A stretch of 64,000 nucleotides of DNA from Bubalus kerabau (lineage: Eukaryota; Chordata; Mammalia; Artiodactyla; Bovidae), in the NCBI RefSeq assembly GCF_029407905.1, contig NC_073643.1, positions 29,354,001-29,418,000 on the forward strand, written 5' to 3'. The notes beneath the pieces are model-generated. The model had not been told where the DNA came from and made no database searches. It was given only the letters and a program-made list of their open reading frames with translations. The stretch's first letter is position 1, and each line of letters opens with the position of its first letter. Positions 1 through 11,081 of the stretch are shown here, in pieces. The translations under genes were made by a program, and so were the position numbers.

Positions 1-1699
1 CTGGACGTCATATTTGCACTGTAAAGGGAAAAGCTCTTCCTTATACAGGTCTTTCATGCAGCTTCTGCTCAAATAAATCATTTTGAGAAGTTGATGTCAC
101 TGTTACTCCTCTGATTAAAAATTTTCAGAGGCTCGTCAATGCACACAGATAAAGTTCTAACTCCATCTTCTGATATTTAGTCTTTTATGATATGTCCTGA
201 CCTTATCACTACTACTTTACTGTCTTCTTTCTAGGTGGTCCTCCTCTATTTCCATCAATATTCCAGGCTTGTCCCTGAATCTACAAACTAAAGATTTAGG
301 ATAACTTTCCAGCATACCACATAGAGAAAGATATCTTTTACTGTAATCCCATAACCACAATGATTGGTGTTTTTACAAAACTAAAACTAGTCACTTCGGT
401 GGGAAAACCCAACCAAAGATTCAGAGCTGTGTTGTGAATTGAATAAGGTGTCAACATACTCTTTGATGGTTCTCTGCCAGATTCTGCTGATTTTAGAACA
501 TGCCCTGTACTAGAGACAAACAGATCATCATCAGTCAAATACCCATGAGTGTTTGCAACATAGGATTTCCAAGCAGCCTTTTCATTTTTAGTGTAAAAGC
601 TGATATAAATATTTATTCATGTGTCAGGTCATTTCAGTTGAAGTTATGGGATAAAGCAGACAAAGACATTTATCACATTAAAAATGGTATATTTCAATGT
701 TTTGACTCATATAATGAACCTTCTCAGAATCCACTATTCATGGACATAGCATCTGGAAAGCTATTTAATGATCATAAGTTTTATCTAATAAATAAGTCGG
801 CTTTGTCAAAATGATGTATGTTAAACAGTATCCTTAGGAACATAAAAAAAGAATGGAGACTATATTTCACTCTTTTCATTCTTGTCTCTACTGCCTTAGT
901 GTTTTTAGGAAGTTTTCCCAAAACAGCCATAGAACTTCCAGAAAGGACACTTGAAATAGGGCCATTTTTCTTTTAAACTGTAAGTGTTATCATTCATCAT
1001 CTCTTTGGGATATTGAATATAGAATCATATATCTGCTTCCATTGTTCTCACACAATAGTTGCCAAACACTTGTGAAAAATGAGAATGTAAGAAGTTTACA
1101 TTTTTAGTTATTATCAAGGGCTAAAAATTGCCTATTGTACCAGTTTCAGAATATGTTGGTGTAATGCACATTTCAAGAAGAATAAAACAACTCCTAATCC
1201 AATTTTATCCTTCTTCTCAACAGGTTTAACACTATGACCCTTGGCATGATTTAATGAAATGCTTCCTTTTTCCTGCACGAAAAAAACAAAACCTCAAATA
1301 ACAGCTAGTTGAACCATTTAGGATTAGAATGTGTAAGTACCAAAATATTACAGTCACTAATAAAGGGGTCATGAGACTTTGAAAGAAGCTAATCCTCAAT
1401 TTATGATGTATCTACCCAACATTTTAATTAAAAGCACATTAGGCCAATGCTGGATTAAAACTATAAAATTAACAGATCATGTCTTAATTCTTAGACTGCC
1501 TTGAGTCAAGACTACTGTAAAAATGCACAGATGCATAACAAAAACCAAATGTATGCTAAAAATTAAGAGTTTTGTGAATCTTTGGAATCCTTAGGTCTGT
1601 AATACCAGAAATGAAGAGCTCCTAATAGAAACAAACCCACAATAATCTAACCTCTGCCTATGTTTCCACTTTCATCTTGTACCACATTTTGCAACCCTC
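1..1699. other. single-copy AT-rich DNA, no gene recognised
   Basis: I recognise no repeat family or gene in this stretch. The longest plus-strand open frame, 500-814 (104 codons), has no recognisable domain, signal peptide or upstream context and is probably chance in AT-rich DNA. A polyadenylation-like AATAAA occurs near 1180 but is not linked to any transcript structure. Confidence 0.5.
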
Positions 1700-2165
1700 T
1701 CTCTACTTTATTCACTTTGGATTTCTTTTGATTCCTCAAGCATGCCAAACTCATGACATAGCCTCTTAACTTGTTCCTTCTCCAAACTGAAACAGCCTTT
1801 CTCCCAAATTTTTGCAGGCTGGCTTCTTCTCTTCACTAAATTTTAGTTCTAATGTCATTTTACACTCTCAGAGGCAGGACATTAAACAAGTATTGTGATG
1901 TTATTTTACCCTCAATACACACGTGCAGGTACACAAACACAGAGGTATATAGAGTGTATTGTATTAAGGTATTCACAGACATACACAGAGGCATATAATG
2001 TAGTGTATTAAATTGTGTTAATTTCTTTCTAACCTTATCACTGCAAAAGCAGATGCCATGCCTATCTTGCTTACCACGAGATCACTAATATCTGGCTCCT
2101 TAAAATATGTTGGATATATCTTTATTGAATAAATGTATCGATGATTGGATGAAAGAACAGATAAA
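1700..2165 (+). mobile_element. L2 LINE 3' fragment
   Basis: The order of recognisable blocks follows the L2 3' end: a run around 1740-1880 like the consensus stretch rich in cttc and ctgcc, then a downstream block at 2055-2140 ending in a tattgaataaatg motif like the L2 terminus. It is heavily diverged, and the AC-rich stretch at 1910-1990 interrupts it. L2 is an ancient mammalian LINE that is no longer active. A repeat-library alignment would be needed to fix the limits. Confidence 0.55.
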
Positions 2166-3299
2166 TAAAGGCTCCTTTGAATTCAAAGTGTATTTTCCAT
2201 AATTGAAACCTGTTTATGTTTCTAAACATCGCATGATGTATCAAAACTTCTGTTTAGTGACTGTTCACATGCATTTTTAATCTCTCATCTCACCCATGAC
2301 AAGCTGAAACAAAAATACGACATGAAAAAAAATTCACAAACAGGTGTAATCAACAAAGAGATCAGATGGTTGGCAAGGTTTTAAATAGCTTCTCTTTGTT
2401 CTTACCTCTCATAATCTTTCACAGGTTTTGGAGATGATCAAAGGCACAGTTTTATAAGAAGGAGATTCTTAAGAGGGAAGTGTTTTGACAAAGACCAAAC
2501 TGAAAGACAAACAAAGTGAATAGAAAATGAGGAGTTTGGATTCAGGGATGAGGACATATTTTGTTGAGGAAATTGCTCTATGGTGATGAAATGAATCATT
2601 AGAGACCTTCAGCAGGCGAGGTGTATGAATCACAAGAGTTATCATTTCACACCTGCTGTTCTCCACATGTCCATTTTTGACACTGTAGTAGGCATCTGGG
2701 AATTTTATGTGCTGGATACAAAATAAATGATTAACATTCCATTATTAAAATGCAACGCCCTAAGCTCAATGGTTGTTTTACCAAATTGTTGTCTGAGGAG
2801 TTTGATACCTCATGTATTTATTGAGAGTCTTTAGTCTGGTCAAGAGTATCCAAAATCTTATAACATGACCTTGATCCCTGAGAGCTGAATTTGTCTGCAA
2901 AGATTATTCTCTAAGAGAAACTTAATTTAGTCATATTACATAACCATTCTGAGCCTGTGGTTGGATGTTTTCTCAAAGTTCTTTGGGCAGTTTTTGAGGT
3001 CCCACTCACTTCTTGCCTAGCAGAATGCTTTGCAGCTAATAAATGATGAATTGAATGGGCTCCTTCAATTAATTGGAGCCTTGCACTAAGACAAATTTAT
3101 TTGCTTGTCCATTCTTCATTGGGCTAATTCCTGTTGCTCTCTGATATCCACAAATCACATTTCTTGACTCAATCAGTCATTTTTAAATGAATTTATTTAA
3201 TAAAAATAGCAATCATTTTATTTTCACTCTCAGCCCTTATCACAATGACTGATTGTACATTGATTTCCCAAAACCTTTTATTTAATATCTGACTCCTGA
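2166..3299. other. single-copy AT-rich DNA, nothing recognised
   Basis: I see no gene, repeat family or RNA structure that I can support here. The only minus-strand open frame above 60 codons (2469-2666) has no recognisable features. Confidence 0.45.
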
Positions 3300-3432
3300 G
3301 TAGAATGTTCACACCACAAGGACTAGGATCATGGTGTTTTCATCCCTTTTATGTATGCTGAATAGAGTACCTGGCTTATAGAAGTCTATCCGTATAAACT
3401 TGTCAAATAATTAAATGAACATGAATGAAAAA
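3300..3432 (+). mobile_element. L2 LINE terminal fragment
   Basis: The block has the L2 3' terminal order: agaatgt, a caaggact-like stretch, gtacctggcttatag (compare the consensus gtgcctggcacatag), then a run of taaat and gaatga near 3405-3430. It is short and diverged, so the family call rests on this order alone. Confidence 0.5.
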
Positions 3433-3454
3433 TAGACTTAGGCAATATTTGTTC

Positions 3455-3760
3455 TTTGATACATCCATACATTCAACCATATACTGAGTCAGCCCCTATT
3501 CATGAGTAGCTTATTATCTAGTGGGTGGCATACCTACTTCCTACTACAATATGATTTGGAGGGGCTATCTTAAAAGTAGATCAGGATGGGATAGGGGTAC
3601 AAAGCTAGTAAAATAAAAAGCTGTGTGAGACCAGATAGGAAGGACAACTTAAGGAGTTTGCTTTCAATCATCTTGTAGTAGGAGTCCACAGAGCTTTTAA
3701 ATAAAGAAGTGTTCAATAAACCTGGTATGTGAGAAGTATAATGTTTCTGGCACTGAAAAT
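3455..3760 (-). mobile_element. possible L2 LINE fragment
   Basis: Read on the minus strand this resembles the L2 3' end, with cattcaacc near 3471, then a tatctagtggg motif near 3515 matching the L2 acattctagtggg block. If correct, it lies tail-to-tail with the plus-strand L2 terminus just to the left. Divergence is high and the call is tentative. Confidence 0.4.
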
Positions 3761-4548
3761 ACGGTGGTGCCTGGGCAGCAGTTACTGCTCCAAAGCTGGT
3801 GAGAAGCAAAGTCTTTGATTCCTTGAAGTCCAGATGAGGACAGGTTTAGACCCACATTTATCGTTGCCCATCAGAAGGTGGTTTCCAGGGAGAGTCAGGC
3901 TGTTGTTTCAAGAGAACATCTCTATTTATATTTAAAAATATAAAGAAACTGGCCTGTATTGAGACTGTAACATGCGTGTTCCTGAATGTACCATGTCAGT
4001 TTGGCTAAACTGGACCTGCTTTTCCCAGAATTTCCTTCCCTGTGTCCTGAAACTTAGTGTTAGCCACAAGAGAAATTATGTATGTTATTTGCAAGACAGA
4101 TGCAATGCAGCAACCATATCTTTATACTCTGAAGGTTAGCTTGGGTGCGTGAAGCTTGAATACATTGTTGCCAGTGCATGCTATTGGCTGGACCACAGGT
4201 AGTCCACCAGATTCTCTGCATTCTGGTCCAAGTATAGAGTGAGCCAGCTTCTTACACATCTCAACACCACATCAAGGTGGGAGACATGTATCCACGTGGG
4301 AGAGCAAAATGGGAAAGCACAGGTTCTGCTTGTCCACGTGGGTTCCATGTCATCATTTTGCTCATCCATATCTGGCTTTCCTTCCTTACTGCCAGTCTGC
4401 TTCACCTCTGGTGATGCTGAGCTCAACACTAGATGCAGAGACCACAGCCTGCCTAAGCATTCCCATCAGCTTGTACAGTCATGCAAGGACTAGCTTCATA
4501 ACAAATCCCTTGTTCTACAGCATTCACAGAAGCCACAGTTCTTTGATC
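3761..4548. other. no gene recognised; possibly an unplaced old repeat
   Basis: The sequence is a little richer in GC than its flanks and has overlapping short open frames on both strands (for example 4181-4429 minus and 4239-4493 plus), none with a recognisable domain. The plus frame 4309-4794 runs into the BovB tail on the right and is not a gene. An old LTR is possible, but I cannot support a family. Confidence 0.35.
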
Positions 4549-4983
4549 AAACCAGTAATCATGTATGGATGTGAGAGTTGGACTACAAAGAAAGCTGAGC
4601 ATAGAAGGATTGAGGCTTTTGAACTGTGGTGTTCGAGGAGACTCTTGAGAGTCCCTTGGGCTGCGAGGAGATCCAACCAGTCCATCCTAAGGGAGATCAG
4701 TCCTGGGTGTTCTTTGGAAGGAGTGATGTTGAAGCTGAAACTCCAATCCTTTGGCCACTTGATGAGGAGAGCTGATTCATTGAAAAGACCCTGATGCTGG
4801 GAAAGATTGAGGTCAGGAGGAGAAGGGGACAACAGACAATGAGATGGTTGGATGGCATCACCGACACAATGAACATGGGTTTGGGTGGACTCCGGGAGTT
4901 GATGATGAACAGGGAGGCCTGACTTGCTGTGGTTCATTGGGTTGCAAAGAGTCAGACACGACTGAGCAACTGAACTGAACTGA
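4549..4983 (+). mobile_element. BovB (RTE) LINE, 5'-truncated 3' end
   Basis: This is the C-terminal end of the BovB reverse transcriptase frame and its short 3' tail. The decayed protein still shows MYGCESWTTKKAEHRRIEAF and, further on, LLRVPWAARRSNQSILREIS. It closes with the typical BovB end, gactgagcaactgaactgaac. No catalytic residues remain because the copy is truncated well downstream of the YADD box. BovB is a non-LTR element that spread in ruminants and is thought to have been acquired horizontally. Confidence 0.93.
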
Positions 4984-5049
4984 TACACATCCTCTTTGTG
5001 CTTCATATTGTTGATATTACTAGCGGTTTCCTGAGTGTACTGGGTAGAG

Positions 5050-5215
5050 GTCCTCATGCCAGATAGCACCTTACATGTAACAGGCACTCCTGTTGTTCCC
5101 AAATTATTGATAAGAAAGTTGAGGTTGAAAAGGGTCCGTAAGTGATCAAAGCCATATAGTTAGCAGCACACCTTGGATTGAACCCAAGATCATCTAGGTC
5201 TTCTCAGTCGCTGCC
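5050..5215 (-). mobile_element. MIR SINE
   Basis: On the plus strand the order is that of a reversed MIR: attgataagaaagttgagg, agtgatcaaagccatatag, then attgaacccaagatc, which corresponds to the tRNA-derived head in reverse. Moderate divergence fits the great age of this family. Confidence 0.75.
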
Positions 5216-7297
5216 TACACCACCTCCTCCCAGGGATTCCATGGGCAAGAAGTAGGATCCGGACTCTTGGGATTGGTCCCCGTGGCATTGGAGACACTCT
5301 GTTGACACTGTCTGGCACCCATGGTGCCACTTCTTCCAGGTGACATTTGGTGTCTCGGTAATTAAAATGGAGTGTTCTACTTGTATAGGTTTGTTTGAGA
5401 CTAAATGAACTGATAGATGTAAAGTGGCACATGGTACTCTTGCTCCTGCCTCATCACTTTCCCCCAGTCTGCTCTCAGCATCTCAGCAGCTTCAGATTCC
5501 TCCATCTACTGTCACTGAATATCAGACAAGTAGTGTGAGCCCATTGCATCTTTTAACTCCCAGCAAAACTAACCTATTTCATGTCTCATTTCCTTGGAGC
5601 TGTGTTGTCTGCTAGATGCTTGAAAGTGATAAAGTGAATTAAACAAATATACCTTTGTTAATGTATTACCTAGTTGAATTGTGTGCTCAAGAAATACCTT
5701 AATCCTTAACCAGGTTTGACAGCAATTGACATCAAGAAGGTTACCTGAAGAGTAATGCTAGTAGTGAGAATTTCAAATAGGGACTCAGATAAGGGTAGCG
5801 TATCTGTGTGTGTTTGTGTGGGGTCATTTGACTGCTGTCAGTCGGTGGTCCCCAGTGAGCTGAACTGGCTTATGAAGAGTACCTCAGTAATGTAAAGTAG
5901 CTTGACCCTTTGAATTTCCTCCTTCCTTCCTAGCTCTTCTAAACTCTCCCAGGTTTTCAGTAAAGCTTTTCTTGCTGCATTTATCATAAAGCCACACCCC
6001 TAACAGGCACTCACCTTCTCCCTTCTTTCTCTCTCTCTCTCTCTCAGCAGGTGTACTTTCTTTCATTTCTATTGTAATTGCATTTAATGGTCTGTTATTC
6101 ATGCCCTTTTAATATCAATTTGCACTTTGAATTTTACTGCCTATTGTTACGTGAGAGCCATTAATGGTGAACCAATGGATAAAGTGCATTTCTTTTTATA
6201 AGGTGGACCAAAGATCAATAGTCATTATTCTTGGGTCTTAGACATAAGAAACCTGGGAAGACATCATCTTTCAAGATTCCATTTTGTTCAGTTCTAAATA
6301 AGTCAGCCAGTATAAATGAGAAGACATGTATGTGCATGTGTATATTTGCATATATATTTTGCATAGAAATGATCTTTGTATGATAATATCCTTTCATATT
6401 CTTGACCTTGCTGTATTACTCTAAAAGATCATAAAATTGAAGGGCAATTTGCAATTCACGAGGAGAAATATGGAATTGAATTTAAAAAAGAGAAAATTGC
6501 AGAGCAAATGTACTTGTTTCATTTTCTTTTAGAGGACAGAAGTTTCAAATGAGAACCTGAGTTTTACCTCTATACGTACACAGATACTCGACTGGTTCTC
6601 TTGACCCTCTTAAAAATTATTGTAAAAAGTTATGATGCTGAGTTCCTCTGTGATCCTCATTATCCTCCCACTGTATAGTTACAGTTGTGGAAATGTAATC
6701 AGTTCCTCTCTCTTCAAAAGTCTATTTTCTCAAATCTAGGCAAATGTATTTAAGAGGAAAGTAGGGAAAGGCATTTTAATTTTCATCAACAGCAGCTACT
6801 TGTCAAGTTCCTCAACTCTTGAGACTTTACTTTCTAAGGAATCAAGTTAAATGACTTTGGGTGCAATGATAGGTTTTACCTAGCAGAGACAATATAGACT
6901 CTTATTTTGCATAAATGGCCCCACAATTTCCAAGAAAGCAATTAAATGCACCACTGTGTCCACTGAACAATAAAAAATTTAAAGCACAATCACTGGGTGA
7001 AATTGTCTGGAAATATTATGAGACCTGTTTGAACCTAATATTGGAAGACACGTTTGAGCCTGTTGAAATTCAGTATTAATTTTTGTTGCCATTTCTTTTA
7101 AGAAGCCTTTTTTGCCCAGAGGAAAATGAATCATCCATAACGCAGTGTTCCCTGTGGTTTTTCACAGCAGAGAGCTATACATCTGCCATGTAGTTGCTTT
7201 CATACTTCCAATCAGGATCCTCCTCAGAACAGACACTATTTCTGGATCCCAGGGCCCACCACAGTATATGGTACACGGTTGCATGGTTAATGTTGTG
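5216..7297. other. single-copy DNA with a short CT repeat
   Basis: I see no gene. A pyrimidine tract with a CT dinucleotide run lies at about 6025-6046, and a short GT-rich stretch lies near 5806-5822. Open frames are short and lack recognisable features. Confidence 0.45.
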
Positions 7298-8477
7298 GTT
7301 CAGTCACACAATTGTGTCTGTGACCCCACGGACTGCAGCACACCAGGTTTCCCTGTCCTACATCATCTCCCAGAGTTTGCTCAAACTCAAGTCCATTGAG
7401 TCAATGATGCCATCCAACCATCTCGTCCTCTGTTGTCCCCTTCCCCTGCCTTCAATCTTTCCCAGCATAAGGGTCTTTTCTAATGAGCCAGTTCTTAGCA
7501 TTAGGTGGCCAAAGTATTAGAGCTTCAGCTTCAACATCAGTCCTTCCAATGAATATTCAGGGTTGATTTCTTTTTGGATTGACTGGTTTGATCTCCTTGC
7601 AGTCCAAGGAACTCTCAAGAGTCTTCTTCAACACCACAGTTCAAAAGCATCAATTCTTCAGCATTCAACCTTCTTTATGGTCCAACTCTAACATCCCTAA
7701 ATGACTACTGGAGAACCTGTAGCTTTTACTATACAGACCTTTGTCTGCAAAGTAATATCTCTGATTTTTAATATACTGTTTAGGGTTGCCATAGTTTTTC
7801 TTCTAAAGAGCAAGTGTCTTTTAATTTCATGGCTATGGTCACCATCTGCAGTGATTTTGGAGCCCAAGAAAATAAAGTCTGTCACTGTTTCCATTGTTTC
7901 CATCTCACATTTCACGTGATGCATTCTGCATGTAGGTTAAATAAGCAGGGTGACAATACACAGCCTTGACGTACTGCTTCCCCAATTTGTAAGCAGTGCA
8001 TTGTTCCATCTCTGGTTCTAACTGTTGCTTCTTGATCTGCATACAAGTTTTGCAGGAGGCAGGTAAGATGACTCTGGTCTTCCCATCTCTTCAAGAATTT
8101 TCCACAGTTTGTTTTGATCCACACAGTCAAAGGCTTTTGCTTAGTCAATAAAGCAGAAGTAGAGGTTTTTCTGGAATTCTCTTGCTTTTCTATGATCCAA
8201 CGGATGTTGGCAATTTGATCTCTGATTCCTATGCCTTTTCTAAATCCTGATTGAACATCTGGGAGATCTCAGTTCACATACTGTTGAAGTCTAGCTTGGA
8301 GAATTTTGAGCATTACTTTGCTAGCATGTGAAATGAGTGTAATTGTGCAGTATTTTGAAGATTCTTTGCATTGCCTTTCTTTGGGATTGGAATTAAAACT
8401 GGCCTTTTCCAGTCCTGTGGCCACTGCTAAGTTTCCAAAATTTGCCGGGATATTGAATGCAGCACTTTAACAGCATG
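7298..8477 (-). mobile_element. BovB LINE with internal deletion
   Basis: Reverse-strand BovB runs from the 3' tail at 7298 through the reverse transcriptase C-terminus and on to upstream sequence near 8477. Around 7905-7920 the sequence jumps from the C-terminal region straight to reverse transcriptase sequence upstream of the YADD box. About 200 bases present in the neighbouring copies are missing, including the YADD codons. The protein is broken throughout. It lies head to head with the plus-strand BovB that starts about 120 bases to the right. Confidence 0.9.
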
Positions 8478-8600
8478 GTACACAGTAGGAGTTTATAAAG
8501 CTTTAGTGGAGTAGATGGAAGGTTGACACTGACTTGACACTTCAAAATATGATAAAGTACTTTGCTTTTGGGGGGATTGGGTAAAAGTGAGCATGTAGGG

Positions 8601-9452
8601 ATGAAGCACAAGCTGGAATCAAGACTGCAGAGAGAAATGTCAATAGTATCAGATATGCAGATGACGTCACACTTATGGCAGGAAGCGAAGAACTTGAGTA
8701 AAGCCTCTCGAGGAAGCCTCATGAGGAAAGTGAAAGAGGAGAGTGAAAAAGTTGGCTTAAAACTCAACATTCAGAAAACTAAGATCATGGTATCTGGTCC
8801 CATCACTTCATGGCAAATAGATGGGGAAACAATGGAAACAGTGACAGACTTTATTTTTGGGGGGTTCAAAATCACTGCAGATGGTGACTGCAGCCTTGAA
8901 ATTAAAAGATGCTTGCTCCTTGGAAGAAAAGCTATGACCAACCTAGACAGCATATTAAAAAGCAGAGACATTGCTTTGCCAACAAGGGTCCATTTAGTCA
9001 AAGCTATGGTTTTTCCAGTAGTCATGTATGTATGTAAGAATTGGACTATAAAAAATGCTGAGCACCAAAGAATTGATGCTCTTGAACTGTGGTGTTGGAG
9101 AAGACTCTTGAGAGTCCCTTGGCTAGCAAAGAGATCCAACCAGTCCATCCTAAAGGAAATCAGTCCTGAATATTCATTGGAAGGACTGATGCTAAAGCTT
9201 AAACTCCAATACTTTGGCCACCGGATGCAAAAAACTGACTTGTGGTAAAAGACCTTGATGCTGGGAAAGATTGAAGGTGGGAGGAGAAGGGGATGACAGA
9301 GGATGAGATGGTTGGATGGCATCACCAACTCAATGGACATAAGCCTGAGTAAACTCTGGGAATTGGTGATAGGGAGGCCTGGAGTGCTGCAGTCCATGGG
9401 ATCACAAAGAGTTGGACACAACTGAGTGACTGAACTGAACTCAACTAAACTC
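8601..9452 (+). mobile_element. BovB LINE 3' half with long decayed RT frame
   Basis: BovB begins near the aagcacaagctgg block and ends with the gactgaactgaact tail. Codons for the YADD reverse transcriptase box lie at 8654-8665 but are out of frame with the main open frame (8562-9248). That frame keeps the downstream region, for example LKLNIQKTKIMVSGPITSWQ and LLRVPWLAKRSNQSILKEIS. A frameshift therefore separates the catalytic box from the C-terminus. The copy is 5'-truncated and cannot be functional. Confidence 0.92.
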
Positions 9453-9454
9453 AA

Positions 9455-9672
9455 AGGAAGTGTTAGTTGCTCAGTCAAGTCTGACTCTTTGTGACTCCAT
9501 GGATCGTAACCCTACTCGTTTGTCCATAGGATTCTCCAGGAAAGAATACTGGAGTGGGTTTCCATGCCCTTCTCCAGGGGATCTTCCCCACCCAGGGATC
9601 GAACCCACATCTCCTAATGTTTCCTGCATAGGCATGCAGGTTCTTTACCACTAGTATCTCTTGAGTAGCCCA
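9455..9672 (-). mobile_element. Bov-tA SINE
   Basis: Complete reverse-strand Bov-tA. The body (ctggagtgggtttccatgcc) is followed by the tRNA-like head in reverse, including the box B region (gggatcgaaccc) near 9595. It starts within three bases of the end of the BovB copy on its left. BovB supplies the enzymes thought to mobilise these SINEs. Confidence 0.92.
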
Positions 9673-9753
9673 ACATGTAGAGAATAAAAAACCTATTTTC
9701 CCAATTGGAGAGTAAGCTTCTGAAATATAGATCAAGTTTCTAATTTAAATGTA

Positions 9754-9955
9754 TTCTGTATTCGTGTTATATTGCTATATAACAAATGACCACGGTGTAG
9801 CAGCTTAAAATCATTCTCATTTATGATCTTACATTTCCATAGGACAGAAAACCAGTGGAACTAGATTGGGATTGTTACTTAGGCAGTCAAGGTACTGACT
9901 GTATTATGCTCTTATCTGTAAACTCTAGGAAAGAACCTGCTTCAAAGTTCATTCC
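9754..9955 (+). mobile_element. ancient interspersed repeat, family unresolved
   Basis: The start has the order gtgttatattgctatataac, aaatgaccac, gcagcttaaaatcattctc. This is the opening of a widespread old mammalian repeat whose consensus reads like gctgctgtaacaaa...ccacaaac...tggcttaaaacaaca. Two further copies of the same family lie at about 21219-21824 and 28274-28655, all on the plus strand. I cannot name the family with confidence. Confidence 0.55.
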
Positions 9956-10395
9956 AGTTGAGGAGGATCTGGTTTCTGGGCATGAGAGATGATCACAGTC
10001 ACCAGTCCACCACACTTAAGGGGGGAAATTATAGAGTGATGAGGGTCATAGTGGGTATTTTTTATCATTTTAAAAGTGCTATGTCGGTAAGAGTTACTTG
10101 AGAAATGCTGAGGAATACATAAGTGACATGAATAACAATAGAAGCTCTGGTTCCCAATTCCTTTAGATGAAGGGCCTGTGGTTGGAGAAAAGATAGGGTC
10201 ACCTGATCCCCATTGTCTTCTGGTTTTGTCCTGACTGTCAGTTGTCAACTGCTATCCTGTATCCAGTCTTGAAACATTAATGGTCAAGACTAGAATGTGT
10301 GCATTCAGATTGAGAAAGAAGAGCCACAACTGATAGATTTTATTGCAGAACATTCCATTTATAGTACAATATAGATGCAAATTGGAGAATAAAAT
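9956..10395. other. single-copy DNA, nothing recognised
   Basis: No gene or repeat is recognised. A minus-strand open frame of 99 codons (9949-10248) has no recognisable domain. Confidence 0.4.
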
Positions 10396-10506
10396 GGCAA
10401 CACACTCTAGTATTCTTGCCTGGAGAATCACATGGACAGAGGAGCCTGGTGGGCTACAGTCCATAGGGTCACAAAGAGTTGGACACAACTGAGCGACTAT
10501 CACTCA
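10396..10506 (+). mobile_element. Bov-A monomer SINE fragment
   Basis: Contains the Bov-A body on the plus strand: tagtattcttgcctggagaa, agaggagcctggtgggcta, and the tail gagttggacacaactgagcg. The tRNA-like head is absent, as expected for a Bov-A unit derived from the BovB 3' end. Confidence 0.88.
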
Positions 10507-10577
10507 CTCATAGATGCAAATTAGTTTTTGTTTTTTTATTTTGAAAGTTAGTTCTTAAGATATTTTCTGGGACTAAA

Positions 10578-10786
10578 TGTGCTTCAGTCATGTATGACTC
10601 TATGTGACCCCATGGACTGTAACCCACCAGGCTCCTCTGTCCATGGGATTCTCCAGGCAAGAATACTGGAGTGGGTTGCCATGCGCTCCTCCAGGGGATC
10701 TTCCCGACCCAGGGATGGAACCCACATCTCTTACATCTCCTGCATTGGCAGACAGCTTCTTTACCACTAGCACCACCTGGGAAACC
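10578..10786 (-). mobile_element. Bov-tA SINE
   Basis: Reverse-strand Bov-tA with body (accaggctcctctgtccatg), linker (ctccaggggatcttcccg) and reversed tRNA head ending at ccacctgggaaacc. An AT dinucleotide run follows directly. Confidence 0.92.
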
Positions 10787-10803
10787 ATATATATATATAT
10801 ATA
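10787..10803. repeat. (AT)n simple repeat
   Basis: A run of about eight AT units lies between two reverse-strand Bov-tA copies. It is probably expanded from AT-rich flanking sequence. Confidence 0.9.
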
Positions 10804-10811
10804 AACATGAA

Positions 10812-11004
10812 TGTGAAGTCACTCAGTCGTGTCTGACTCTTTGCCACCCCATGGACTGTATCCTACCAGGCTCCTCTGTCCTTGGGATTTTCCAGACAAC
10901 AGTACTGGAATGGATTGCCATTTCCTTCTCCAAGGGATCTTCCCAACCCAGGGATCAAACCCAGTCTCCTGCATCATAGACAGATGCTTTACCATCTGAG
11001 CCAC

Positions 11005-11006
<2 letters not shown>
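10812..11006 (-). mobile_element. Bov-tA SINE
   Basis: A second reverse-strand Bov-tA, close behind the first: gtcactcagtcgtgtctgac, then the body and linker, then the reversed head ending tgagccacca. Differences from the preceding copy along the body argue for separate insertions and not a local duplication. Confidence 0.92.
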
Positions 11007-11007
<1 letters not shown>

Positions 11008-11050
<43 letters not shown>

Positions 11051-11081
11051 TACATACATAAGTACATACATACATACATGT
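11008..11081. repeat. (CA)n microsatellite with CATA tail
   Basis: An uninterrupted AC/CA run covers 11008-11048 (about 20 units), followed by an imperfect tetranucleotide stretch (tacatacata, agtacatacatacatacatg) to about 11081. It abuts the head of the Bov-tA on its left. A perfect run this long is likely to vary in length between individuals. Confidence 0.95.

Noticed and set aside
500..814. 104-codon plus-strand frame
   Set aside because: No recognisable domain, AT-rich composition and no transcript context; consistent with chance.
4309..4794. 161-codon frame at the BovB border
   Set aside because: The second half is BovB tail and the first half unrelated sequence; a chance join across the insertion point.
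8562..9248. 228-codon frame as a possible gene
   Set aside because: It is BovB reverse transcriptase C-terminal sequence, with the YADD codons out of frame; a dead retroelement, not a host gene.
9460..9654. tRNA-like sequences in SINEs as tRNA genes
   Set aside because: The heads are diverged, continue into the SINE body and repeat many times in the window; they are Bov-tA heads, not tRNA genes.
10396..11006. Spaced repeats resembling a CRISPR-like array
   Set aside because: The repeated units are SINEs of about 110-200 bases in mixed orientation in a mammalian genome, with no short regular spacers.
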